Source: Butyribacter intestini
Lineage (GTDB): Bacteria; Bacillota; Clostridia; Lachnospirales; Lachnospiraceae
Direction of reading: 5' to 3'
Assembly (NCBI GenBank): GCA_001414325.1
Contig: LLKB01000001.1
Coordinates: 1,059,699 to 1,123,698 of the forward strand
Length of the DNA stretch: 64,000 bases
Position numbers and translations under genes: made by a program. The notes beneath the pieces are model-generated. The model was not told the DNA's origin and ran no database searches. It saw only the letters and a program-made list of their open reading frames with translations. Of this stretch, positions 9,762 through 17,647 are shown in pieces; the stretch's first letter is position 1, and each line of letters opens with the position of its first letter.

Positions 9762-12061
9762 TGATGAAACCTCCTTTTAACATAGTGATTAAAGCCCATA
9801 GCCGTCACTGCACATAATAATATATTGTATAGAACAAAACATATATAAGTTCCAAATCTGTAATACCATGTAATATCAGTAATAAAACCTACTCCTGCCA
9901 GTCTCAATATAAAAGCAAGCACAAGTGCAACAACCATTGCGATAACACAGTATATCGCAAGCTCTATATAATTGATACGCCTTAACACACCTTTTTTCAT
10001 GCCTATAAATCTAAACACGATATATTCTTTTACATTGAGAGTCATCATCGCACGCAATATTAAAAATCCTGCTATGAACATAACCACAAGACCTGCCGTG
10101 CAGATTCCTATTATAACTAAACGCTGCTGTTCTTTCGTGTCACTCTTAGATGTTGCTCCTGCTCTGTAAGTGCTCACTGCATAATATCCGCTTTTTTCAA
10201 GTTTCTTTAAGATATAATCTGTCTTTGCGTAATTTGCGATATACACGGATGCCTGGAGATATTTAGGACTATAATATTTATAGAAAAACTCCCTGCTTAC
10301 TTCCATGAAATTTCTGCTGTCCTCATTTTTTTTAGAAAGCACTTCCATTTCTTCCTCAATATAATCACCATCCGCCTTACCGTTCTCATCAAGCTTCTGA
10401 ATTCTCAATTTATGCTTTCCATCTCCCGGATAATCTCCATTTAAGTTTTTCGATAAAGTCACTTCATTTCCCTTAAGTTCATTGTTTATAACCGGTATAA
10501 ATTTTCTTTTTGCCTTATAATCTCCCATTGAAACATCATAATCATAAAGTAATCTGAAATCACTTGAATCAAGGTTCATGGAAAGCATATTACACAGTTC
10601 TTTTGTAAAATATACCTGAGTTGTCTTTTTCTTTAAAATACCTGTAACCTTAACCGTACATTTGATATAATCGTCACCATCCCAGATATTATAAGCGGAG
10701 AAATAACAATCCATTTCTTTACCTATAAGCTTATCGTCATCAGAATACATGACTACCTCATCCATTTTTTTAGGAAGTTCTCCTTTTTTGAGATCATCTT
10801 TAGTGATACAGTCAGTAGATAACATAAATTTGTCATCTTTCAAAAATGCAGGTGTAGCTGAACCTTGGATCTCACGCTGTGTTATCTGCATACCATATTG
10901 CATTTCATAATCCCTGTCCTCAATTATGTAATAATTTATATCGTTTGCATAATCACACGAATCCACATTTTCTATATATCTTATCTTTTTTATCTGCTTT
11001 ATATCATCAGCAGTTATCTTCTTACCGTTTTTCTTTTTGACAGATATTCTCTTGTCGCTCTGTCTTGCAAATGCAAGTCCGTCATAATTTTTTGTGCATA
11101 TGTCGTCACTCTTTAAATTAAGCTCACCTATAAGTACAAATGAAACGGCACTTACCACAATAAGGAATAATGTAAACAGCATAGCTTTTGCACGCTGTGT
11201 TTTTAAATTAAGCATTACAAAAAACTTTGCATACCATGTATCAGTATATTTAGCTGCTTCGTCACTTTCTGCTGTTTCCTTTTTTCCGTTTTTTTCCGTA
11301 CTGACGCTGCTACTTACAACTTCGCCTGTATCAGCCGTACCTGCTTTTTCATCAGATTTGTTTTCTTTGCTTTCCCGAACCTGTATATCAGAAATAATAA
11401 CTCCCTCGTGAAGCCTTATCTTTCTTGTCACATAAGGCTCAACCTGCTCATAATTGTGAGTTACCATTATAACAAGACATTCTTTGGATATTTCTTTTAA
11501 CAATTTAACTATCGAAAGTCCTGTCTCACTGTCTAGGTTTCCGGTCGGCTCATCGGCAAGTATCACTCCTGTCTGTTTTGCCAGTGCTCTCGCAATGGAT
11601 AATCTCTGTTTCTGGCCGCTTGAAAGTTCATTTGCAGGATGTGTTTCATATCCTTTAAGACCAACCTTTTCTATATAAGTCATCGCCAGACTCTCTGCTT
11701 CTTCTTTGCTCTTTCCCATCGCAAAAAGACCGCTCACGATATTGTCAAGCACCGTATAATGTCCTATAAGACTGTAATCCTGAAAAATATAGCCGACTTT
11801 TCTTCTTCTGTATTCTTCCCAGTCTGCATCGTCATACTGAAATGTAGGCTCACCGTCAACATACATCTCACCGTCATCATAACCTGTCATTCCTCCGATA
11901 ACATTAAGAAGCGTGGACTTACCTCCACCGCTCTCGCCCGTTATCGCGACGAACTCGCCAAAATAAAAATCAAGATTTATCTTGTGAAGTGCCTGAGTAA
12001 CTTCATTCTCAGAAATATAACTCTTGCTCACACCCGCAAGACTGATTTTAGCTTTGCTCAT
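9758..12061 (-). CDS. Fused ABC transporter ATPase-permease (MacB/FtsX type), first gene
   Basis: 767 residues with the same organisation as its downstream partner. The ATPase has Walker A GESGGGKST (42-50), signature LSSGQKQR and Walker [13 protein letters not shown] charged Ser/Lys/Glu-rich linker (about 230-275) follows, then a helix near 295, an extracytoplasmic domain, and three C-terminal helices. The GAGAAGGAGAGAAAAT sequence before the ATG gives a strong ribosome site. The intact catalytic motifs in both proteins suggest two active ATP sites in the dimer. A near-perfect palindrome lies 35-65 bp upstream of the start and is a candidate operator. Nothing in the sequence names the substrate. 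Confidence 0.85.
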   Translation of the reverse strand: MSKAKISLAGVSKSYISENEVTQALHKINLDFYFGEFVAITGESGGGKSTLLNVIGGMTGYDDGEMYVDGEPTFQYDDADWEEYRRRKVGYIFQDYSLIGHYTVLDNIVSGLFAMGKSKEEAESLAMTYIEKVGLKGYETHPANELSSGQKQRLSIARALAKQTGVILADEPTGNLDSETGLSIVKLLKEISKECLVIMVTHNYEQVEPYVTRKIRLHEGVIISDIQVRESKENKSDEKAGTADTGEVVSSSVSTEKNGKKETAESDEAAKYTDTWYAKFFVMLNLKTQRAKAMLFTLFLIVVSAVSFVLIGELNLKSDDICTKNYDGLAFARQSDKRISVKKKNGKKITADDIKQIKKIRYIENVDSCDYANDINYYIIEDRDYEMQYGMQITQREIQGSATPAFLKDDKFMLSTDCITKDDLKKGELPKKMDEVVMYSDDDKLIGKEMDCYFSAYNIWDGDDYIKCTVKVTGILKKKTTQVYFTKELCNMLSMNLDSSDFRLLYDYDVSMGDYKAKRKFIPVINNELKGNEVTLSKNLNGDYPGDGKHKLRIQKLDENGKADGDYIEEEMEVLSKKNEDSRNFMEVSREFFYKYYSPKYLQASVYIANYAKTDYILKKLEKSGYYAVSTYRAGATSKSDTKEQQRLVIIGICTAGLVVMFIAGFLILRAMMTLNVKEYIVFRFIGMKKGVLRRINYIELAIYCVIAMVVALVLAFILRLAGVGFITDITWYYRFGTYICFVLYNILLCAVTAMGFNHYVKRRFHQ

Positions 12062-12094
12062 ATTTTCTCTCCTTCTCTTTTATCAGATTATATA

Positions 12095-12126
12095 TCAGAT
12101 TTTGTATATTTTATACAAATATCTGA
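12095..12126. promoter_or_regulatory. Palindromic candidate operator upstream of the ABC operon
   Basis: Arms TCAGATTTTGTATA and TATACAAATATCTGA form a dyad of about 32 bp broken by one extra base. A further ATCAGAT half-site lies at 12082-12088. The position, 35-65 bp before the ABC start codon, suits a repressor or activator site. I cannot assign the cognate regulator. Confidence 0.5.
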
Positions 12127-12276
12127 GTATTTAATTCACAAATACATAAAATATTTTACCATATTTTTTTTATAATTTCATCAATTATTTTAAATTTTCA
12201 TAAACAAATCTATACTTTTTCACATATTTTTCACATATTTCACAATATCAAAAACTATTTTAATCAAATATAATTT

Positions 12277-12361
12277 AAAAAAACAGTTAAAATCAAATTT
12301 TCGGTATTCACTCCATATATCAAATATATGAAACCAAAATCTCCAATTCTAACTGTTTTAT
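12277..12361. repeat. Inverted repeat in AT-rich gap
   Basis: Arms near AAAAAACAGTTAAAAT (12277-12293) and ATTCTAACTGTTTTAT (12346-12361) match at about 14 of 16 positions, with an inner hairpin CATATAT/ATATATG between them. It is the main structure in the 417-bp gap 12062-12478. It could be a terminator for the GntR gene or a decayed miniature element. Confidence 0.4.
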
Positions 12362-12425
12362 TTACAAATCATTTATATCTCTGTTTAATTTTCACATTCA
12401 GCCACACTAATATTACTATTCAAGT

Positions 12426-12458
12426 GTAACAGTTCAGCCTTGCATTTCTTACATTCAA
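12426..12458. repeat. Right-end fragment of the GTAAC miniature element
   Basis: GTAACAGTTCAGCCTTGCAT and the following bases to TTACATTCA match, in reverse orientation, the right end of the copy at 7079-7262 almost base for base. The match then stops. It lies 21 bp after the GntR gene. Confidence 0.6.
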
Positions 12459-12478
12459 GTTCTCTTTTAACAAATATT

Positions 12479-13168
12479 TTATTGACTATCATTTTTCAGT
12501 AGTCTGTCAATAATATCATAATGCATATCAATAGCGTACATACATAAATCTCTTTTATTCTCTACAAGTCCGCTGAATATAAGTGAATGGCTTTTCAATA
12601 ATTTTTTGTAATCCTCTGCATCTGACTTTTCCAGCACTTTATTTATCCACTCTCTGTAAACACCTATAACAGCATCCATTATCGTTATCCAGAATGAATT
12701 ATCAGTTGCAAGCATCAGATTTTTATGAAAATCTTCATCCAGCAGGGCAATCTCATCATTTCCTGCAATCTCCATTTTTTCAAGGATAAGCTGCATTGTG
12801 ACCCTCCACTTTTCCTGTGTACCTTTATCAAACACTGCCATACACACCATCTTGTCCATATATCTTCTAAACGAACATATTTCTTCTTTTGTGGTGCTGT
12901 CAATAGTGAGCATTATGCGTATCATATCCTGTATCGCACCAACAGAATTTTTTGAAACATAATTTCCGGAGCCCTGCCTCCTCTCAACAATGCCCATTCC
13001 ATTAAGCATACTTAAAGCTTCTCTGATTGAATTTCTGCTTATTGATAACTTCTGTGCGATAACTCTTTCAGCGGGGAGTCTGTCCCCGACTTTTAATGTA
13101 TTTTCCTGTAAAAGACCACATATATATTCTATTACTTTTTTATATTCCTGTTTATTTGTCTCCTGCAT
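12479..13168 (-). CDS. FadR-subfamily GntR transcriptional regulator
   Basis: About 229 residues. The N-terminal winged helix (KVGDRLPAERVIAQKLSISR, then REALSMLNGMGIVERRQGSG) is the FadR/PdhR-type DNA reader. The C-terminal roughly 140 residues are an all-helical FCD effector domain; DEDFHKNLMLATDN carries the Asp/His metal-site pattern. The start at 13168 has AAAGGA upstream and overlaps the end of the kinase-like gene by 17 bp, so it belongs to the same operon as lrgA-lrgB. The operon promoter carries AATTGGT-N3-ACCAATT, the operator form used by PdhR-like FadR regulators. That makes autoregulation by this protein likely. The effector is unknown; pyruvate is a reasonable guess from the LrgAB context. 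Confidence 0.85.
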   Translation of the reverse strand: MQETNKQEYKKVIEYICGLLQENTLKVGDRLPAERVIAQKLSISRNSIREALSMLNGMGIVERRQGSGNYVSKNSVGAIQDMIRIMLTIDSTTKEEICSFRRYMDKMVCMAVFDKGTQEKWRVTMQLILEKMEIAGNDEIALLDEDFHKNLMLATDNSFWITIMDAVIGVYREWINKVLEKSDAEDYKKLLKSHSLIFSGLVENKRDLCMYAIDMHYDIIDRLLKNDSQ

Positions 13169-13730
13169 ACCCCATCCTTTCCACATAAAGTTCTACCATA
13201 GCCACTACCCCGTCAACACCAAGTTTTGTCACATCAAGACAAAGGTCATAGTTTCCTGAATATCCCCAGATTGTCCCTGCGTAAAAACTCTGATAATTTG
13301 ACCTTCTCTCATCAGTTTCATCCACAAGATTTTCCGCTTTTCTCTCTGATATACCATGTTTTTTCTGTATATAATTTACTCTGCTTTTTTTATCACCGCT
13401 TATAAAAAGTCTTATTACATCTTTTCTGTCCTTAAATGCCTCATTTGATGCCCTGCCTATGACAATGAAAGACTTTTCCTTAAGCAGCATTTCAAAAGCT
13501 TTCTTTGGCGTATCATATGTAGACACACTCTCTTCTAAAGCTATCGAATATATAAGTGAATTAACAGGTTTTTCAGCAAAAAAGTTCGGATATCTGTCAT
13601 ATGCACCGCTTTTTATTGCCAACTCCTTTATCCCCTTTTTGTCATAAAATGGAATATTAAATTTTTGGGCTAGTGCCCTGCCTACAGTATCACCCTTACA
13701 TCCACATTCTCTCCCTATAGTTATTATCAT
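13152..13730 (-). CDS. Cytidylate-kinase-like family protein
   Basis: 192 residues of the cytidylate-kinase-like P-loop family common in Clostridia. The N-terminus ITIGRECGCKGDTVGRALA is a degenerate P-loop. Downstream is FIVIGRASNEAFKDRKDVIRLFI, the usual core with the nucleotide-sugar contact region, then KKHGISERKAENLVDETDERR, a lid-like helix. The family is separate from true CMP kinase (Cmk) and its substrate is not established. GGGAGGGAAAGAGAT precedes the ATG. It sits between lrgB and the GntR regulator and overlaps the latter. A copy of the recurring leader element lies between it and lrgB. Confidence 0.75.
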   Translation of the reverse strand: MIITIGRECGCKGDTVGRALAQKFNIPFYDKKGIKELAIKSGAYDRYPNFFAEKPVNSLIYSIALEESVSTYDTPKKAFEMLLKEKSFIVIGRASNEAFKDRKDVIRLFISGDKKSRVNYIQKKHGISERKAENLVDETDERRSNYQSFYAGTIWGYSGNYDLCLDVTKLGVDGVVAMVELYVERMGYAGDK

Positions 13731-13806
13731 ATCTCTTTCCCTCCCGTCTTTAAATATACAAAGTTATTGTTATCTTATTGTCTGCCGCCTGCTTGATAGT
13801 GTTAAT

Positions 13807-13856
13807 CCTCATTTCTGCACACATTTTTTTGTGCATAATGTGAGATATAATACACT
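13807..13856 (-). promoter_or_regulatory. Recurring leader element, copy 1 (after lrgB)
   Basis: On the minus strand, CACATTATGCACAAAAAAA then TGTGTGCAGAAATGAGGA starts at the lrgB stop. TGCACA/TGTGCA can pair. The same sequence without the full hairpin directly precedes scpB and, in shorter forms, other genes in this window. Here it ends about 75 bp before the kinase-like start, so it does not supply that gene's ribosome site. Confidence 0.45.
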
Positions 13857-14559
13857 ATATAAAATTGGCAAAAATAGAAGCCCCTACAACGGTGATTATG
13901 CCTGCAACAGCAATAGAAAGACTGCTCATTGCTCCCTCTATCTCTCCCATTTCCATTGCCTTTGCCGTTCCTATGGCATGGGATGCTGAACCTATGGCAA
14001 GTCCTTTTGCTATCGGCTCTGTTATCCTAAATATCTTACATATAAAATCAGCAAGTATATTACCTAAAACTCCCGTCACTATAATAACGGCTACCGTGAT
14101 AGTCACATATCCGCCTAACTCCTCGGAAACTCCCATGCCTATAGCCGTTGTGATTGACTTTGGAAGCATTGTGACATACTCTTTGTGTGACAATGACATT
14201 ATTTTTGACAAAACAAACACTGTCACAAGGCTTGTCAGAACTCCCGACAGGATACCTGCGATAACGGCTTTCCAATGAGTTTTAAGAAGCTCTATCTGCT
14301 CGTACAGAGGAATGGCAAGACAGACCGTGGCAGGTGTCAGAAACCAGCTAAGATATGACGCCCCCTTATTGTAAGTGTCATAATCAACATCTGCTATTAG
14401 AAGGACTACTATGGTGACTGCGATAGATACCAGCAGAGGATTAAATATTCCAAGATGTGTCTTTCTTTTCAGGAACATACCGAGTGCGTATGCTAAAAGA
14501 CTTAATGTAACTCCTGCAAATGCTGATATTTCAAAAAATTCATTTAATGTACTGCCCAT
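13855..14559 (-). CDS. lrgB: LrgB/CidB-family membrane protein
   Basis: 234 residues with about seven hydrophobic helices. The conserved LrgB stretch is visible: PKSITTAIGMGVSEELGGY, then later GLAIGSASHAIGTAKAMEMG. LrgAB was first described as a holin-like autolysis modulator. In Bacillus subtilis and streptococci the LrgAB pair acts in pyruvate uptake or export. AAAGGAGG precedes the ATG, 12 bp after lrgA ends. The gene is the second of a four-gene operon ending with a FadR-type regulator. Confidence 0.9.
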   Translation of the reverse strand: MGSTLNEFFEISAFAGVTLSLLAYALGMFLKRKTHLGIFNPLLVSIAVTIVVLLIADVDYDTYNKGASYLSWFLTPATVCLAIPLYEQIELLKTHWKAVIAGILSGVLTSLVTVFVLSKIMSLSHKEYVTMLPKSITTAIGMGVSEELGGYVTITVAVIIVTGVLGNILADFICKIFRITEPIAKGLAIGSASHAIGTAKAMEMGEIEGAMSSLSIAVAGIITVVGASIFANFI

Positions 14560-14571
14560 GATGAGCCTCCT

Positions 14572-14928
14572 TTATCTGTTCTTTTTAATCTTTATAAGAA
14601 ATTGTGTGACGACACCGCTCACACCCATTACCGTAAATACGCATACGACCGTGATTATGCTCACCGGGACAAGCACAGGTTTTAATACTCCCCATGATGC
14701 CATAAGACCCACACCTGCCGGTATAAACATAACAGGCATTGTGGCAATAAAAAATTTACCCGCCTCCCTGACGCTTTCAAGCCTGATAATTCCAGTCATA
14801 AGTCCGACAAACAATATGAGCATACCGTATATGCTCGCCGGTACAGGTAACGGAAGAAGATATTTTAATATCTCACCTATCATTGAGATTGCAAGAATAA
14901 TAAGAAATTGTTTTAAGTATTTCATCAT
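14572..14928 (-). CDS. lrgA: LrgA/CidA-family holin-like membrane protein
   Basis: 118 residues with four predicted transmembrane helices and the LrgA signature LPLPVPASIYGMLILFVGL near residues 25-45. It is the partner of LrgB, and the pair forms the membrane complex. It is the first gene of the operon; AAGGAGCA precedes the ATG. A consensus promoter with an overlapping 17-bp palindrome lies 55-100 bp upstream. Confidence 0.9.
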   Translation of the reverse strand: MMKYLKQFLIILAISMIGEILKYLLPLPVPASIYGMLILFVGLMTGIIRLESVREAGKFFIATMPVMFIPAGVGLMASWGVLKPVLVPVSIITVVCVFTVMGVSGVVTQFLIKIKKNR

Positions 14929-14984
14929 TGCTCCTTTTCGTTTATTATTTTTTCTGAATAATTTAGAAATATTTAACCATTATA

Positions 14985-15001
14985 AATTGGTTCTACCAAT
15001 T
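14985..15001. promoter_or_regulatory. PdhR/FadR-type operator of the lrgAB operon
   Basis: AATTGGT-TCT-ACCAATT is a perfect 7+3+7 palindrome. It follows the -10 box of the lrgA promoter immediately and so covers the likely transcription start. TGGT-N3-ACCA is the core recognised by FadR-subfamily regulators, and the A/T flanks match the form known for PdhR. The last gene of the operon encodes such a regulator. Confidence 0.75.
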
Positions 15002-15029
15002 ATTATATTCGTTTTTAATATTTTGTCAA
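15002..15029 (-). promoter_or_regulatory. Consensus promoter of the lrgAB operon
   Basis: On the minus strand TTGACA (15024-15029) and TATAAT (15002-15007) are 16 bases apart, both boxes matching consensus exactly. The operator palindrome begins directly after the -10 box. Confidence 0.8.
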
Positions 15030-15070
15030 GAAAGAGCAAAAATGAATTATTTTCGCTGTGGCTTTTTAAC

Positions 15071-15154
15071 GCAGAGACTGATATAAAATTTCCGACTCAT
15101 GGACGGCTCTCTGCCTCTAACGCCATTCGCTGAAAAGTTTATATCAGTCTCTGC
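15071..15154. repeat. 84-bp palindromic element
   Basis: Ends are GCAGAGACTGATATAAA and TTTATATCAGTCTCTGC, a 17-bp perfect terminal inverted repeat. The roughly 50-bp interior contains GGACGGCTCTCTGCC and shows no ORF. It lies between the lrgA promoter and the transposase remnant. It could be a miniature element or a strong bidirectional hairpin. Confidence 0.6.
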
Positions 15155-15182
15155 TGTTTATATATGCTTTTTTATTTTATGC

Positions 15183-15418
15183 AGTGTATCTTGCCAGTCC
15201 ATTTGTTATCCCTGACTCTATTTTTGCTTTTGCTAATGTAAGCTGTATTATAAATGTCACAGTTCTGAATATTTCTCTGGATATTTTTCTTTTATGTTAT
15301 CTAAAAGCTTTTCGGTTTCTTTAACTTCACTGTTTGATGCTTTTGTCACTTCAAAATCAACCAGCAGTTCATATGTTGCATCTGATAACAGATGCAGACG
15401 AAATCCATCACTGTATTT
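15183..15418 (-). pseudogene. DDE transposase remnant (DDE_Tnp_1/IS4-IS5-IS1182 superfamily)
   Basis: Translating the minus strand from 15418 gives KYSDGFRLHLLSDATYELLV followed by DFEVTKASNSEVKETEKLLD, a typical catalytic-core stretch of DDE transposases (KYSDGYKLH-type). It reaches a stop at 15257-15259. A further 20-odd codons in another frame (KIESGITNGLARYTA) resemble the C-terminal part. No intact reading frame, start or inverted repeat remains. The fragment overlaps the last codons of the chemoreceptor gene in another frame. Confidence 0.65.
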
Positions 15419-16394
15419 CTTTTTTTATTTTTCTTACAAGAGGTTCTGCCTGCTCCATCATATTTGATATATCTTCATATAAAAACCCCTTTTGCGTAGT
15501 CATACTCTTAAAGCCATCTATCAGCTGCATAACTCTCTCATATCGCTCATTATTTGACTCAATGCTGTTTTTTATGTCATTAACCTTAACACTGCATCTG
15601 TCAACAGCTTGTGCTATACCGTTTCTGTCATCCTGTGTCTTGGCAACAGATTCAACTATTTCCATAAATACATTCTGTGTTGTATTCGCCTGCTCTCTTG
15701 TAGTCGCTAATGTCTCATTTGCATTGTCTATCGAATCGGTAAGCTGCTTTGAGCTTTTCTCCAATCCCTCAATACTTTTATCTACCTCAGATACAAGCTC
15801 TTTTATGTTTTGTGAAAGTCCTGTAACCTGCCCGGCTACCACGGCAAATCCTCTTCCATGCTCCCCGGCTCTTGCCGCTTCAATAGAAGCATTTAAGGCA
15901 AGCAGATTTGTCTTGTTTGCCACGGCAACAATTCCTGCCATGGCAGTTTTTATCTCATCAAAACGTATTCTGAATTCATCATATATTGCAGAGATTTTTT
16001 TAAATTCATCCTCAACATCTTTCGTGCCGCTTATCAGAAGATTCATGTCCTCCCGTGCATCTTCTGACTGTCTGTTTATGTTATTTATCTTGCTGCTAAA
16101 ATCACCGGACATATTTTCAATATTTATGAACTCGTCTCCAAAATCTGCAATCGTTTCACTAAACAACCTGTTATCATTAAGCACGGCTTCATAAGCCCCC
16201 TTAACCTTGTCTATCTCCTTTATGGATTTAATCTCCTCATCGGCAAGAGCTTCTTTCTTTTCAAGAACAACCTTGCTCATATATTCCATTGAATCAAGAT
16301 ATTCATTAACTTTTGCCTTTTTGTCATTTATCATAACATCATCATTTTCCATTATTGATGTATTTTTTTCATAATTTTTCTTTTTTCCAAACAT
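15408..16394 (-). CDS. Soluble methyl-accepting chemotaxis signalling protein
   Basis: About 328 residues with no transmembrane helix and no HAMP domain. The protein is a long coiled coil with the chemoreceptor hairpin tip IVAVANKTNLLALNASIEAA continuing to GEHGRGFAVVAGQV (about residues 155-190), the CheA/CheW contact site. The N-terminus holds no recognised sensor domain. I chose the ATG at 16394 (GGTGAT upstream); an in-frame GTG lies 21 bases earlier. The gene follows the FIST gene by about 26 bp, so the FIST protein may supply the sensory input. The last codons (EIQ and stop) lie inside the sequence of a transposase remnant, so the original C-terminus may have been lost. Confidence 0.85.
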   Translation of the reverse strand: MFGKKKNYEKNTSIMENDDVMINDKKAKVNEYLDSMEYMSKVVLEKKEALADEEIKSIKEIDKVKGAYEAVLNDNRLFSETIADFGDEFINIENMSGDFSSKINNINRQSEDAREDMNLLISGTKDVEDEFKKISAIYDEFRIRFDEIKTAMAGIVAVANKTNLLALNASIEAARAGEHGRGFAVVAGQVTGLSQNIKELVSEVDKSIEGLEKSSKQLTDSIDNANETLATTREQANTTQNVFMEIVESVAKTQDDRNGIAQAVDRCSVKVNDIKNSIESNNERYERVMQLIDGFKSMTTQKGFLYEDISNMMEQAEPLVRKIKKEIQ

Positions 16395-16420
16395 ACTATC
16401 ACCATTCCTGTACACTATTT

Positions 16421-17509
16421 TTACTCAAAAACCGCACATACCATAGTCTGGTTTACGTGCTGGTTATTAAACTGTTCTCCGCCACCGATAACTCCGACAT
16501 GACCGCCAAGTGATGCCATGTCATTTGCATATGTACCAAAATACTTTTCATTTTGATATAAAAGATACCTGTATATGCAGTCAATAGAAAAAACAAGCGA
16601 AATCTTTGAAAATGATCTTCTGATTTCTTCTCTGTGATTTTTCTCAATATTTTTATAATCACCTAACGACAGGAAATAGATACAATCGTTTTTATTTATC
16701 CTCTTATAATTGTATAATGCACCTCTGGAATCCATATCCATCATCGAAGAAATATAAACTTCATCACCGACAGCACGCCCCATCGGATTATTAAATACAT
16801 TCTCAACAATTTTGTCTTTTGGCACTCCCACCTCATTACTGTAAACATCGGCAGCAGCTCTTCCGTCAAGCTCTATCACTGCCTTTTTTGCTGTGTCAAC
16901 CCTGTTTGCAAAGTGATATTTGTCCGTCCTTTTTTCATATATGTTTTCCTTAAATACATCAGCTTTTCCGGTCGTATTTTTGATAATTGCAAAAACACAC
17001 GCATCCTCATAAATTTTTCCGTTATATGATACGACTGTCTTTTTGCCGTCAGGTGCCCCGAATACTGTTCCTCCTGCAAGTTTTATTCCTTTTGGTGCCA
17101 GACATGAATTAAATGTAGTGACAAGTTTTTCTTCATCATTTGTGCAAAACTCTATACATACGGTATTATCTCTGCCGGGCGACACTTTTCTTATCATTTC
17201 ATTTATCTTCCCAACTGAAGCTACAGGGCAAAGGCTTATATCTCTTATGATACCACACTCTGTTTTAGCATCTTCATAAAGTCCAAGTACAACAAGATTA
17301 TCATCACCATATGTTCCATTGGCAAGCTTTGTTCCAAGAGTACCTATAATCTGTGTCTTGGGAAATTTTTCATGAAGAATTTTCGATACATCTTTTATCT
17401 GTGCATATGAGCTTAAAAATATGATCGTCACGGGCGAACCTATTCCCCGGACTGCTTCATCCACCGCAAGCTCAACCTTTCCTTTTCCAATTCCTATGTA
17501 TGATTTCAT
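16421..17509 (-). CDS. FIST domain sensory protein
   Basis: 362 residues covering FIST_N (about 25-200) and FIST_C (about 215-350), an intracellular ligand-binding module, probably for amino acids or other small molecules. Signs are GSPVTIIFLSSYAQ, the central GTKLANGTYGDDNLVVLGLY, LAGGTVFGAPDG, and the C-terminal GGHVGVIGGGEQFNNQHVNQ, the usual GE-x-F-xx-N motif near the end. In other bacteria FIST domains are fused to chemoreceptor, GGDEF or kinase outputs; here the output appears to be the separate downstream MCP protein. The start has AGGAGG nearby. The gene is divergent from the AraC regulator, separated by 138 bp. Confidence 0.85.
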   Translation of the reverse strand: MKSYIGIGKGKVELAVDEAVRGIGSPVTIIFLSSYAQIKDVSKILHEKFPKTQIIGTLGTKLANGTYGDDNLVVLGLYEDAKTECGIIRDISLCPVASVGKINEMIRKVSPGRDNTVCIEFCTNDEEKLVTTFNSCLAPKGIKLAGGTVFGAPDGKKTVVSYNGKIYEDACVFAIIKNTTGKADVFKENIYEKRTDKYHFANRVDTAKKAVIELDGRAAADVYSNEVGVPKDKIVENVFNNPMGRAVGDEVYISSMMDMDSRGALYNYKRINKNDCIYFLSLGDYKNIEKNHREEIRRSFSKISLVFSIDCIYRYLLYQNEKYFGTYANDMASLGGHVGVIGGGEQFNNQHVNQTMVCAVFE

Positions 17510-17584
17510 ATATACCTCCTTTTCATTTTCTCCTGCTTAATTTATTATACATATTTTTCAACTAAAATCAAATCATATACATAC

Positions 17585-17613
17585 TTGACGAATCTTATCA
17601 AAAAAATTATGAT
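17585..17613 (+). promoter_or_regulatory. Promoter of the AraC-family regulator
   Basis: TTGACG (17585-17590) and TATGAT (17608-17613) with a 17-base spacer. The start codon follows about 35 bases later, with AGAGGA as ribosome site. Confidence 0.65.
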
Positions 17614-17647
17614 TTAAACCATAAGAAAGTATGAAAAGAGGACTTTT

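Noticed and set aside
16876..17279. Frames of 67-78 codons inside the FIST gene
   Set aside because: They overlap conserved FIST sequence in other frames and lack ribosome sites.
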